Below, piece by piece: positions 8,721 through 17,311 of a stretch of 64,000 bases of DNA. The DNA is from Pararobbsia alpina (GTDB lineage: Bacteria; Pseudomonadota; Gammaproteobacteria; Burkholderiales; Burkholderiaceae). Made by a program: the position numbers and the translations under genes. The stretch covers positions 62,001 to 126,000 of the forward strand of contig NZ_CADIKM010000007.1 in NCBI RefSeq assembly GCF_902859895.1. The letters are read 5' to 3'. A model generated the notes under the pieces. It had not been told where the DNA came from. It did no database searches and saw only the letters and a list, made by a program, of their open reading frames with translations. How positions within the stretch are numbered: position 1 is the stretch's first letter; every line of letters begins with the position of its first letter.

Positions 8721-9638
8721 ATGTCGCCGTCAGACATTCTGAATATCACCCTGATGCAGGGGTTCGCTGGGCTCAGCCTGTTCAGCGTGCTGCTGCTCAT
8801 GGGCCTGGGCCTTGCCGTGATCTTCGGCCAGATGGGCGTGATCAACATGGCGCACGGCGAGTTCATGACGATCGGCGCCTACACGATCTATATGTTCTCG
8901 CAGATCGCTGACAACTATTGGCTCGGGTTCACGCCGTTCTATTTTCCAATCGCGATCGTCGCGGCGTTCGTGATTGCATTCATTGCGGGCTGGCTCGCCG
9001 AGTGGGCGCTGATCCGCCATCTGTACCGGCGCCCGCTCGATACGCTGCTCGCGACCTGGGGCTTGAGCCTCGGCATGCAGCAGGTCTTCCGTTCGACCTT
9101 CGGGCCGAAGGAAGTCAGCCCGACGCTGCCCGACTGGCTGATGGGATCGTGGTCGCCGGCGAAGGGGCTCGACATCCCGATCAACGGCCTGTTCGTGATG
9201 AGTCTCGCGGTGTTGATGACAGGCGGCCTGCTGGTCGCGCTGTATCGCTCGCGCTGGGGCCTGCGGGTGCGCGCGACAGTCGCCAACCGGCAGATGGCGA
9301 ACGCGACGGGTATCGATACGCGCAAGACCGACCGGCTCACCTTCGCGATCGGCTGCGGCATAGCGGGCGTCGCGGGTGCGGCGTTCACGGCGATCGGCTC
9401 GACCGGGCCCACCAGCGGTTCGCTCTATATCGTCGACTCGTTTCTCGTCGTGACCTTTGGCGGCGCTGCCAGCCTGCTCGGCACCGTGGCCTCGGCGTTC
9501 GGAATTGCGCAGATGCAGTCGATCAGCGAGTTCTTCATGACGGGTTCGTCGGCGCGCGTCATCACGCTGCTGACGATCGTCATCGTGTTGATGCTGCGGC
9601 CACAAGGACTGTTTGCGGCGAAGGTGCGGCGAGCATGA
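8721..9638 (+). CDS. urtB: Urea/amide ABC transporter permease UrtB
   Basis: First inner-membrane permease subunit of the importer, LivH type, 305 residues with about eight hydrophobic helices. The family motif INMAHGEFMTIGAYT is present near the N-terminus, and GGAASLLGTV and MLRPQGLF near the C-terminus. The longer frame has an ATG at 8619, but the ATG at 8721 has GGAGAAG seven to ten bases upstream and begins directly before the first helix, so I use it. It would pair with UrtC in the membrane and be driven by UrtD/UrtE. Confidence 0.93.
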   Translation: MSPSDILNITLMQGFAGLSLFSVLLLMGLGLAVIFGQMGVINMAHGEFMTIGAYTIYMFSQIADNYWLGFTPFYFPIAIVAAFVIAFIAGWLAEWALIRHLYRRPLDTLLATWGLSLGMQQVFRSTFGPKEVSPTLPDWLMGSWSPAKGLDIPINGLFVMSLAVLMTGGLLVALYRSRWGLRVRATVANRQMANATGIDTRKTDRLTFAIGCGIAGVAGAAFTAIGSTGPTSGSLYIVDSFLVVTFGGAASLLGTVASAFGIAQMQSISEFFMTGSSARVITLLTIVIVLMLRPQGLFAAKVRRA

Positions 9639-9788
9639 CGAAGAACATGAGCACGGGCCTGACGGCAAGTCCCCAATGAACGCAGCTTATACACCGGCGC
9701 GCGCAGTGCGTGCCACGAGCGGGTGGTGCACGCCGCTCACGCATGAGACGGATATGTCATTCAATCGATCGAGCCTGGAGAAACCCAT

Positions 9789-11030
9789 ATGGAACCGATC
9801 CATCCGCCGCCTGCGGCGGCCGGGGGTGCAACGATGAGCGAACCCGCGATCGCCTCTGCCGGCACGAACGGCAGGAAGCCCACCGCCGCGGTGTTGCGCT
9901 GGCTGCTCTCGAGCGGCCATGCAAGCGTGATCATCCTTGCCGTGGTGATTCTCGTGATTTTCCCGCTGACGCTCGACATGTTCCGGCTGAGCCTGATGGG
10001 CAAGTACCTGACGTATGCATTTGTCGCGATCGGGCTCGTGATGGCCTGGGGCTACGGCGGCGTGCTGAGCCTCGGACAGGGCGTGTTCTTCGGCCTTGGC
10101 GGCTACTGCATGGCGATGTTCCTCAAGCTCGAGGCGTCCGATCCGATCAGCACGAAGATCCAGTCGACACCGGGCATCCCCGACTTCATGGACTGGAACC
10201 AGTTGACCGCGCTGCCGTTCTGGTGGAAGCCGTTTCACTCGCTACCGCTTGCGATCATCGCGATCCTCGTGGTCCCGACCGCGCTTGCGTTTGTGGTCGG
10301 CTACGCGATGTTCAAGCGGCGTGTCGGCGGCGTCTACTTCGCGATCATCACCCAGGCGGTCTCGGTGATCCTCTCGGTGCTGATCATTGGCCAGCAGGGC
10401 TACACCGGCGGCGTGAACGGCATCACCGACCTGCGCACGCTGCTCGGCTGGGATATCCGCACCGATGGCGCAAAGCTCGCGCTCTATTTCCTGAGCGGCG
10501 TGCTGCTGATCGTCGCGATCGTCTGCTGCCGGTATATCCAGCGAAGCAAGCTCGGCACGCTGCTGCTCGCGATGCGCGACAAGGAAGACCGCGTACGCTT
10601 CTCGGGCTACGACGTGGCGATGTTCAAGGTGTTCGCGTTCTGCCTGGCCGCGCTGCTCGCCGCGATCGGCGGCGCGATGTTCACGCTGCAGGTCGGCTTC
10701 ATGTCGCCGTCGTTCGTCGGCATCGTGCCCTCGATCGAGATGGTGATCTATGCGGCGATCGGTGGACGCATGTCGCTCGTCGGCGCGGTCTACGGCACGA
10801 TTCTCGTCAATCTCGGCAAGACGTATTTCTCCGAGAGTTTTCCGAATCTCTGGCTGTTCCTGATGGCGGCGCTCTTCATTGGGGTCGTGATGGCGTTCCC
10901 CGATGGGCTCGCCGGGGTCTACGAGCGTCATGTCAAAGGATGGATCGCGAGGCGGTTCTCGAAAGTGGCCGGTACCGTGGGTACCGCCAGCAATGACGGC
11001 ACCGACACGCCGGCTGTCTCGAAAACCTGA
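9789..11030 (+). CDS. urtC: Urea/amide ABC transporter permease UrtC
   Basis: Second inner-membrane permease, LivM type, 413 residues. Hydrophobic helices begin near residue 40, with the family stretches GYGGVLSLGQGVFFGLGGY and AIIGGRMSL-like AAIGGRMSLVG. The N-terminal ~35 residues are Pro/Ala-rich and may be cytoplasmic. The ATG at 9789 has GGAG about eight bases before it; an in-frame ATG at 9834 is the alternative and would drop that tail. A 150-base gap with no recognisable gene separates it from urtB. Confidence 0.92.
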   Translation: MEPIHPPPAAAGGATMSEPAIASAGTNGRKPTAAVLRWLLSSGHASVIILAVVILVIFPLTLDMFRLSLMGKYLTYAFVAIGLVMAWGYGGVLSLGQGVFFGLGGYCMAMFLKLEASDPISTKIQSTPGIPDFMDWNQLTALPFWWKPFHSLPLAIIAILVVPTALAFVVGYAMFKRRVGGVYFAIITQAVSVILSVLIIGQQGYTGGVNGITDLRTLLGWDIRTDGAKLALYFLSGVLLIVAIVCCRYIQRSKLGTLLLAMRDKEDRVRFSGYDVAMFKVFAFCLAALLAAIGGAMFTLQVGFMSPSFVGIVPSIEMVIYAAIGGRMSLVGAVYGTILVNLGKTYFSESFPNLWLFLMAALFIGVVMAFPDGLAGVYERHVKGWIARRFSKVAGTVGTASNDGTDTPAVSKT

Positions 11031-11093
11031 ACAATTTGTGCGCGTTCCCGGGGCCGGATCGTCCCGTGGACCGCGTACAGCAAGGAGCCGGCG

Positions 11094-11837
11094 ATGAGCA
11101 ATACCGATTTCGTTCTCGCAGTCGAAGACCTGACCGTCTCGTTCGATGGTTTCAAGGCGATCGATGCGCTGAACCTCTATGTCGATCGCAACGAACTGCG
11201 CGTCGTGATCGGCCCGAACGGCGCGGGCAAGACGACGCTGCTCGACCTGATCTGCGGCAAGACGCGCGCAAGCCAGGGCAGCATCAAGTTCAGGAACGAG
11301 GAAATGACGCGCATGCCCGAGTACCTGCGCGTGCGCAAGGGCATCGGCCGCAAGTTCCAGACGCCCTCGATCTATGAAAACCTCTCTGTGTTCCAGAACC
11401 TCGAGGTGTCGTATCCACGCGGACGCGGCGTGTTCGGCGCGCTCGCCTTTCGGTGCGACACCGACGTGCGTGACCGCGTGCGCACGGTGGGCGAGGAGAT
11501 CGGTCTCGTCACGCAGCTCGACAAGGAAGCGGGCCTGCTGTCGCATGGGCAGAAGCAATGGCTCGAGATCGGCATGCTGCTGATGCAGGAACCTGAGCTG
11601 CTGATGCTCGACGAACCGATCGCCGGCATGAGCGTGCGTGAACGCGAGGTGACCGCCGAGCTGCTCAAGCGGATCTGCCAGAACCGCTCGATGATCGTGA
11701 TCGAACACGATATGGCCTTCGTCAAGCAGATCGCGCACAAGGTCACGGTGATGCATCAGGGCAAGATTCTCGCCGAGGGCGCCATGGATGATGTGCAGGC
11801 CGATCCGCGTGTGATCGATGTGTATCTGGGCCACTGA
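11094..11837 (+). CDS. urtD: Urea/amide ABC transporter ATP-binding protein UrtD
   Basis: Cytoplasmic ATPase of the importer, 247 residues. Walker A is GPNGAGKTT, the signature is LSHGQKQWLEIG (the UrtD-type variant with His for the first Gly), Walker B is LLMLDEP, and the H-loop is IVIEHD. The family insert VFGALAF follows the Q-loop. The start has AAGGAG upstream. Acts as a heterodimer with UrtE, which begins 20 bases after its stop. Confidence 0.95.
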   Translation: MSNTDFVLAVEDLTVSFDGFKAIDALNLYVDRNELRVVIGPNGAGKTTLLDLICGKTRASQGSIKFRNEEMTRMPEYLRVRKGIGRKFQTPSIYENLSVFQNLEVSYPRGRGVFGALAFRCDTDVRDRVRTVGEEIGLVTQLDKEAGLLSHGQKQWLEIGMLLMQEPELLMLDEPIAGMSVREREVTAELLKRICQNRSMIVIEHDMAFVKQIAHKVTVMHQGKILAEGAMDDVQADPRVIDVYLGH

Positions 11838-11857
11838 GGAATCCGAAGGAGAACGAG

Positions 11858-12547
11858 ATGCTGAAAGTCGACAACGTATTCGTCAGCTATGGCCAGAGCG
11901 AAGCGCTCCACGGCGTGAGCTTCGAGGCCGCGCGCAATGAGACGGTCGCGATCATGGGCCGTAATGGCATGGGCAAGACGACGCTGTTCAAGTCCCTGAT
12001 CGGGGTCCTGCCGCTGAAGTCGGGTGCCGTCGTGGTCGACGGCCAGGATGTGTCGAAGGACGAGAGTTTCCGGCGCGTGGCCAAGGGCATCGCCTATGTG
12101 CCCCAGGGCCGGCAGATCTTCGCCACGCTCAGCGTCGAGGAGAACATCCAGACCGGCCTCGAGAACGCGCGCAGCAAGACGATTCCCGACGAGATCTACT
12201 CGCTGTTTCCGGTGCTGTTCGAGATGCGCAAGCGCAAGGGCGGCAACCTGTCGGGCGGCCAGCAGCAACAGCTCGCGATTGCGCGCGCGCTCGTGACCGA
12301 GCCGAAGGTGCTGTTGCTCGACGAGCCGACCGAAGGCATCCAGCCGTCGATCATCAAGGACATCGCCAAGGCGCTCAACGAGATCCGCAAGATGCGGAAA
12401 ATCACGATCGTCGTGTCGGAGCAGGTACTGAGCTTCGCACTCGACGTCGCCGACCGGCTGTTCGTGATCGAGGGCGGCCGGCTCGTGCATGAAAGCACGC
12501 GCGGTGATGCCGACGCCGCGCGAATCCGCGAATACCTGTCCGTCTAG
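11858..12547 (+). CDS. urtE: Urea/amide ABC transporter ATP-binding protein UrtE
   Basis: Second ATPase, LivF type, 229 residues. Walker A GRNGMGKTT, Q-loop YVPQGRQIFATLSV, signature LSGGQQQQLAIARAL, Walker B LLLDEPTEGIQP. The start follows GAAGGAGAACGAG. Completes the five-component importer; fmdA begins 40 bases downstream, so the substrate is likely hydrolysed by the gene products that follow. Confidence 0.95.
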   Translation: MLKVDNVFVSYGQSEALHGVSFEAARNETVAIMGRNGMGKTTLFKSLIGVLPLKSGAVVVDGQDVSKDESFRRVAKGIAYVPQGRQIFATLSVEENIQTGLENARSKTIPDEIYSLFPVLFEMRKRKGGNLSGGQQQQLAIARALVTEPKVLLLDEPTEGIQPSIIKDIAKALNEIRKMRKITIVVSEQVLSFALDVADRLFVIEGGRLVHESTRGDADAARIREYLSV

Positions 12548-12586
12548 TCCAAACCAGGCAGTTGAATACCCAAAGGAGGGAGAGCG

Positions 12587-13819
12587 ATGCCAGAAACACT
12601 GATCAAGGTCGACCTGAACCAGTCCGCCTATGAGAACGAGAATGTTCACAACCGCTGGCACCCCGATGTGCCGATGGCCTGCTGGGTCAATCCGGGCGAC
12701 GACTTCGTGCTCGAGACCTATGACTGGACCGGCGGCTACGTCAAGAACAACGACAGCGCCGACGACGTGCGCGATATCGACTTGTCGATCGTCCACTTTC
12801 TCTCGGGGCCGGTAGGTGTCAAGGGCGCGGAACCGGGCGACCTGCTGGTGGTCGACCTGCTCGACATCGGCGCGAAGTCCGACAGTCTCTGGGGCTTCAA
12901 CGGCTTTTTCTCGAAGAAGAACGGCGGCGGCTTCCTGACCGATCATTTCCCTGAAGCCCAGAAGTCGATTTGGGACTTCCACGGTCTTTACACGAGCTCG
13001 CGCCATATTCCAGGCGTCAACTTCGCGGGTCTGATCCATCCGGGGCTGATCGGCTGCATGCCCGATCCGAAGCTGCTCGAGACCTGGAACGAACGCGAAA
13101 TCGGCCTGATCGCGACCGAGCCCGACCGCGTACCGCCGCTCGCCAATGCTCCGTTCGCGCCGACCGCGCATATGGGCAAGCTCAAGGGTGCGGCGCGCGA
13201 CAAGGCCGCTGCCACCGGCGCACGCACCGTGCCGCCGCGTGAACACGGCGGCAACTGCGACATCAAGGATCTGTCGCGCGGCTCGAAGGTCTACTTCCCG
13301 GTCTATGTCGATGGCGCGGGCCTGTCGGTCGGCGATCTCCACTTCAGCCAGGGCGACGGCGAGATCACCTTCTGCGGCGCGATCGAGATGGCCGGCTGGG
13401 TCCATATGAAGGTCGAGCTGATCAAGGGCGGGATGGCGAAGTACGGCATCAAGAACCCGATCTTCAAGCCGAGCCCGATCACGCCGCACTACAACGACTA
13501 CCTGATCTTCGAGGGGATCTCGGTCGACGAAGGCGGCAAGCAGCACTATCTCGATGTGAATATCGCGTATCGCCAGGCCTGCCTGAATGCGATCGAATAT
13601 CTGAAGAAGTTCGGCTATTCGGGTGCGCAGGCCTACTCGATTCTCGGAACCGCGCCGGTGCAGGGGCATATCAGCGGGGTCGTCGACATCCCGAATGCCT
13701 GTGCGACCTTGTGGCTGCCGACGCAGATCTTCGACTTCGATATCCAGCCGACTTCGGCGGGACCGATCAAGCACATCAAGGGCGGTGTCGATCTGCCGCT
13801 GTCGCACGATCTGGTCTGA
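12587..13819 (+). CDS. fmdA: Formamidase (acetamidase/formamidase family)
   Basis: Hydrolyses formamide, and in relatives other short amides, to ammonia and the carboxylate in the cytoplasm. 410 residues, the usual FmdA length. Family stretches seen: NRWHPDVPMACWVNPGDDF, DIDLSIVHFLSGPVGV, HFSQGDGEITFCGAIEM, REHGGNCDIKDL. A very strong ribosome site (AAAGGAGGGAGAG) lies before the ATG. Its place after urtE couples amide import to hydrolysis. Exact amide preference cannot be read from sequence. Confidence 0.95.
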   Translation: MPETLIKVDLNQSAYENENVHNRWHPDVPMACWVNPGDDFVLETYDWTGGYVKNNDSADDVRDIDLSIVHFLSGPVGVKGAEPGDLLVVDLLDIGAKSDSLWGFNGFFSKKNGGGFLTDHFPEAQKSIWDFHGLYTSSRHIPGVNFAGLIHPGLIGCMPDPKLLETWNEREIGLIATEPDRVPPLANAPFAPTAHMGKLKGAARDKAAATGARTVPPREHGGNCDIKDLSRGSKVYFPVYVDGAGLSVGDLHFSQGDGEITFCGAIEMAGWVHMKVELIKGGMAKYGIKNPIFKPSPITPHYNDYLIFEGISVDEGGKQHYLDVNIAYRQACLNAIEYLKKFGYSGAQAYSILGTAPVQGHISGVVDIPNACATLWLPTQIFDFDIQPTSAGPIKHIKGGVDLPLSHDLV

Positions 13820-13900
13820 CGCCGGCTTCGCGACTCTGAAGGGCGTGGGGCACCCTGAGTGATGGGTGCTCCACAAGCACACAAGCAACAGGAGAGAAGG

Positions 13901-14263
13901 ATGCCGACCTACGACTTTCGATGCGGGACGTGTGGCGTGTTCAGCGCGGTGCGCCGCATCGCCGATCGCGATGCCGACTGCGCATGTCCCGATTGCGGCC
14001 TGCCGGCCGCCCGTACACTGAGCATGCCCTCGCTGTCGCTGATGGCCGGCACGGCGCGTGCGGGCCACCGGGTCAACGAGCAGGCTGCGCACGCACCCAA
14101 GCGCTCGAGCGAATACCGGCATGTGCATGGGCCGTCCTGCGGTTGCGGTTCTTCACGCAAGGCGGGTAGCCCCTCGGCGGCGATCGCGGGTGCCACCCCA
14201 AGTGCGGCACCCGGCGCCCTCAAGGGCAATTCAGCAGGAAGGCCCTGGATGATCAGCCACTGA
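13901..14263 (+). CDS. fmdB: FmdB-type zinc-ribbon protein
   Basis: Small protein (120 residues) of the FmdB family, named from its link to formamidase; its role as a regulator is proposed for the family, not proven. The N-terminus MPTYDFRCGTCG plus CPDCG gives a zinc ribbon of two CxxC pairs. The C-terminal half is Ala/Ser/Gly-rich with a CGCG motif and looks disordered. The longer frame starts at 13859, but GGAGAGAAGG directly precedes the ATG at 13901. Last gene of the urt-fmd operon. Confidence 0.9.
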   Translation: MPTYDFRCGTCGVFSAVRRIADRDADCACPDCGLPAARTLSMPSLSLMAGTARAGHRVNEQAAHAPKRSSEYRHVHGPSCGCGSSRKAGSPSAAIAGATPSAAPGALKGNSAGRPWMISH

Positions 14264-14283
14264 TCGCCTTATCGCATACGGCC

Positions 14284-14302
14284 GAAACCACGGCCGTCAA
14301 AG
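14284..14302. terminator. Weak hairpin between converging genes
   Basis: CGGCCG-AAACCA-CGGCCG forms a compact stem between the fmdB stop and the converging lipoprotein stop. There is no T-run on either side, so its work as a terminator is uncertain. Confidence 0.35.
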
Positions 14303-14878
14303 AAACCCCCGATGATCGGGATCGTGCAGCGGATCGTCGGTCTTCTGCGTGAGCCGCACGATACCCTGGTCGTCGAAATAGAAGTGATAGAGCCGGTACC
14401 AGACATTGTTCTCGACATACCGGTAGGACCAGACTTCGCGCTTCATCAGCGGGAAATAGGCGGTCTCCTCAGGCAGACCGAAGTTCACCTGGATGTCATG
14501 CTTGTTCCACTCGCCGATCACGACGCGAGCGAAGTTCGTGTTGTCGAGTACCTGCTGGAGATTGACGAGCTTGCCGTCCGGGCCGATCTCGGCGCCCACG
14601 GTCGTTTCACCGAGCGGACGCGTCGGCCAGAGCAGATGCTTGTTGCCGTTGGGCAGATCGTAGACTTCCTTCGGAGGTCCAAAGCGCGCGACCAGATCGC
14701 TCTGATTCGCACCTGGCTGAAAGGCTTGCCAGGGTTGGACGCAGGCGGCCAGGCCGATGCTCAGCGAGACGATGGCGATCGCGCGTACACGGCGACTGGC
14801 GGTCTGCCACGCGCTTGGAGCAACCCGTGCAGTCCTGTAAGAACGAGAGGGCTGGGAGGGGGGGGCATACTGTTTCAT
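14297..14878 (-). CDS. Predicted outer-membrane lipoprotein, unknown role
   Basis: 193 residues with a lipoprotein signal: a hydrophobic stretch (IAIVSLSIGLAAC) with the lipidated Cys at about residue 46. The mature part (QPGANQSDLVARFGPPKEVYDL) resembles the small beta proteins of the SmpA/OmlA type, which contain a similar GxxRxxVxxxFGxP repeat; a second such motif is NFGLPEE. I start at 14878, where GGAG precedes the ATG; 14908 would lengthen an already long basic N-region. Converges on fmdB. Function unknown. Confidence 0.75.
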   Translation of the reverse strand: MKQYAPPSQPSRSYRTARVAPSAWQTASRRVRAIAIVSLSIGLAACVQPWQAFQPGANQSDLVARFGPPKEVYDLPNGNKHLLWPTRPLGETTVGAEIGPDGKLVNLQQVLDNTNFARVVIGEWNKHDIQVNFGLPEETAYFPLMKREVWSYRYVENNVWYRLYHFYFDDQGIVRLTQKTDDPLHDPDHRGFL

Positions 14879-15131
14879 AAGGAGCTCCGGGGGCGCATGC
14901 AATGACATGCTTCGATTCTGCCATGCGTTCGACAGTGGCCGGGGGCGAAAGATCGGCGAGGGCCATCGGGTGAAGCGCCGGCGACTGACTGCAGCTGAGA
15001 CCGGCTGCTATGATCCGCGCTGGTTCAGCAAGGATCTACCGATGCGTCGTGCTTTTTTTCGCCTGTCTTACCGAAACATCGTGCCCTGCCTGGCGAGCCG
15101 CACCGGGTCACATTCGACTAACGGCCCGCGC

Positions 15132-16454
15132 ATGCGCTTTATTCCTCGCCTGATGCGGGTCACGCTTGCGCGGCTGGCGACCGGTCGGCCGTTTGCACTC
15201 GCCAGTTTCGCGATGGCAGGCATCGGGGCCGTCGGGCCGGGCATCGCGCATGCCGCCGCGGGCGAGCCGATTCATCTTGCGCTGCTCGAAGGCATGTCGG
15301 GCCCGTTCGCGAACGGCGGCGCCGCGATCGAACGCAATCTTCGCTATGCGATCGAAGCGCTCAATGCGCGTGGCGGTGTCAGGCTGCCCGACGGCGCACA
15401 TCCGTTCGAACTGGACGTACTCGATACGAAGGGGATCGCGGATCAGGCGCTCGCCCAATTGCGCGCGGCCGAAGATGCGCATGTCCGCTTCGTCCTGCAA
15501 GGCAATAGTTCGGCAGTCGCCGCGGCGCTCGAGGCGGCGCTCGACAAGCACAACGCACGCGAGCCCGACGAACGGCTGCTGTTCCTCAATTATTCGGCGG
15601 TCGATCCCGCGCTCACCGACGCGAACTGCAGCTTCTGGCATTTCCGCTTCGATGCGCATGCGGGCATGCGCATGAATGCGCTGACCGATGTGATCGAAGG
15701 TGAGAAGAGCGTCAAGAAGATCTACCTGCTCGACCAGGACTACAGCTTTGGTCATCAGGTCAGCACGCTTGCGCGGTCGATGCTTGCGAAGAAGCGGCCG
15801 GACATCGCGATCGTCGGAGACGAATTCCACCCGGTCGGCAAGGTCACGGATTTCACGCCCTATATCTCGAAGATCCGTGCAAGCGGAGCGGATGCGGTGA
15901 TCACCGGCAACTATGGCAATGACCTCACGTTGCTGGTCAAGGCCGCGCACGACGGCGGCCTGAACACGCGCTTCTACACCTTCTACGCGAACAGCCTGGG
16001 CGCGGCCGCCGCGATCGGCGATGCCGGCGTGGGTCGCGTGCAGGCGGTCGCCGAATGGCACCAGAACGTCGAGGGCGCGGGCTCCGATGCGTTCTACTCG
16101 GGCTACAAGGCACGCTGGCCGAAGCCCGCCGACGACTGGCCGGTGTTGCGTGTGACCGTGATGATCGACATGCTTGCACAGGCGATCGAGAAGGCCGGCA
16201 GCACCGATGCGGTCCCGGTCGCGAAGGCGCTCGAGAATTTGCGCTTCGATCCGGGTACCGATTTCCATCCGTCATGGATGCGTGCCGACGATCACCAGTT
16301 GATCCAGCCGCTTTATGTCATGGAGATGGCGCATCAGGGGGCGAAGGGCGTGCCGCACGACGCGGAAGGCTCGGGCTATGGCTTCCGCACTGTCAAGGCG
16401 CTGTCTGCCGACAAGACCGTCCTGCCGACCACGTGCAAGATGGAACGCCCCTGA
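15132..16454 (+). CDS. Orphan ABC substrate-binding protein, Leu/Ile/Val type
   Basis: Periplasmic binding protein of the Peripla_BP_6 type, about 440 residues, with a classical signal peptide (cleavage near GIAHA|AAG). Conserved pieces include LLEGMSGPFANGG, DTKGIADQA, FLQGNSSAV, YLLDQDYSFGHQVS and VITGNYGNDLTLLVKA. A start at 15042 has an AAGGA ribosome site but would put 30 extra, poorly biased codons before the signal peptide, so I prefer 15132 and regard the start as unsettled. No permease or ATPase gene is adjacent. Substrate unknown; it may share a Liv/Urt-type transporter. Confidence 0.85.
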   Translation: MRFIPRLMRVTLARLATGRPFALASFAMAGIGAVGPGIAHAAAGEPIHLALLEGMSGPFANGGAAIERNLRYAIEALNARGGVRLPDGAHPFELDVLDTKGIADQALAQLRAAEDAHVRFVLQGNSSAVAAALEAALDKHNAREPDERLLFLNYSAVDPALTDANCSFWHFRFDAHAGMRMNALTDVIEGEKSVKKIYLLDQDYSFGHQVSTLARSMLAKKRPDIAIVGDEFHPVGKVTDFTPYISKIRASGADAVITGNYGNDLTLLVKAAHDGGLNTRFYTFYANSLGAAAAIGDAGVGRVQAVAEWHQNVEGAGSDAFYSGYKARWPKPADDWPVLRVTVMIDMLAQAIEKAGSTDAVPVAKALENLRFDPGTDFHPSWMRADDHQLIQPLYVMEMAHQGAKGVPHDAEGSGYGFRTVKALSADKTVLPTTCKMERP

Positions 16455-16587
16455 GTGCATGCCCTGAGGCAAGCCCGGCGGAGGGCGCAAGCCGGCCGGA
16501 CCGATCGTGGACGAGCCGGGCGCGGCACAGGGTGGCCCCGTCGGTTCGCACCCGACGATTGGGGCCGGGCGGCCGGGGACGCTGTGC

Positions 16588-16593
16588 TACAAT
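16588..16593 (+). promoter_or_regulatory. Extended -10 element, probable rpsO promoter
   Basis: TGC-TACAAT fits an extended -10 (TGn plus hexamer) about 165 bases before rpsO. No good -35 lies at 17 bases. The leader that follows is highly structured. Confidence 0.55.
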
Positions 16594-16662
16594 GCTTCTC
16601 CTGTCGTTTTGGCCGACCGCGGCCGGAGCGTCAAGTAGTGGTGTGAAGTCGTGTTATGAAAG

Positions 16663-16720
16663 AGGCCGTGCCAGTGCACGGCCCATGTCGAAGCATCGTC
16701 GAAAATCCACGGCACGGCCT
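16663..16720 (+). promoter_or_regulatory. rpsO leader with two mutually exclusive hairpins
   Basis: Segment 1 (GGCCGTGC, 16664-16671) can pair with segment 2 (GCACGGCC, 16676-16683) across a 4-base loop, or with segment 3 (the same GCACGGCC, 16712-16719) in a 10-bp stem spanning 16663-16720. The two structures cannot coexist. S15 represses its own mRNA through leader structures in other bacteria, so an autoregulatory or attenuation switch is plausible. Confidence 0.6.
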
Positions 16721-16758
16721 TTCTTCCGTGACCGCCTGTCAGATTCAAAGGAAAAATC

Positions 16759-17028
16759 ATGTCTGTCGCTGAAATCAAGAAGTCGGAAATCGTCGCGAAG
16801 TTCGCGCGTGCAGCCAACGATACCGGTTCGCCCGAAGTGCAGGTCGCTCTGCTGACCACGCGCATCAACGAGCTTACCGGTCACTTCAAGGCGCATATGA
16901 AGGATCACCACAGCCGTCGCGGTCTGCTGCGCATGGTGAGCCGTCGTCGCAAATTGCTCGACTACCTGAAGGGCAAGGATGCGGACCGCTACCGCTCGCT
17001 GATCGAGCAACTCGGCCTGCGTAAGTAA
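16759..17028 (+). CDS. rpsO: 30S ribosomal protein S15
   Basis: Primary 16S rRNA-binding protein of the 30S platform, 89 residues, standard length. Typical stretches [29 protein letters not shown] and [10 protein letters not shown] are present (the first continues the family's central helix region). RBS AAAGGAAAAA precedes the ATG. Followed by its own terminator and then pnp, the order conserved across proteobacteria; S15 in many bacteria also controls this message through its leader. Confidence 0.98.
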   Translation: MSVAEIKKSEIVAKFARAANDTGSPEVQVALLTTRINELTGHFKAHMKDHHSRRGLLRMVSRRRKLLDYLKGKDADRYRSLIEQLGLRK

Positions 17029-17054
17029 GCGCCTGGCTTTCGCCTCGCCCAGCG

Positions 17055-17094
17055 ATGCCTGTATCAGCCTCCCGCTGATGCAGGCATTTTGTTT
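17055..17094 (+). terminator. Rho-independent terminator between rpsO and pnp
   Basis: ATGCCTGTATCAGC and GCTGATGCAGGCAT pair (one G-U) around CTCCC, followed by TTTGTTTT. Transcription of pnp therefore needs read-through or its own promoter in the 217 bases that follow. Confidence 0.9.
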
Positions 17095-17311
17095 TATGCG
17101 TTTTGTTCGTGCGTCGCTGTTCACTGTGCGCCGTTACGCCTAGCGCACACCTGGTTATACGGACCGGGTACGTCAGCGGAATGCTTGTGTCATTCCAGCA
17201 GCGCACGCTTTCCGCGCGCCGATGGAATGGCATAACTCTCCTCCGCTCTCGCGCCCGGCTGCCGTCGCGCGCCGCGCCGCATGGAGCGCGGCATATTGAG
17301 AAGGAGTGAAA

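Noticed and set aside
11756-14128. 790-residue open frame opposite urtE-fmdA-fmdB
   Set aside because: Covers three well-identified genes; amino-acid composition is that of an antisense shadow.
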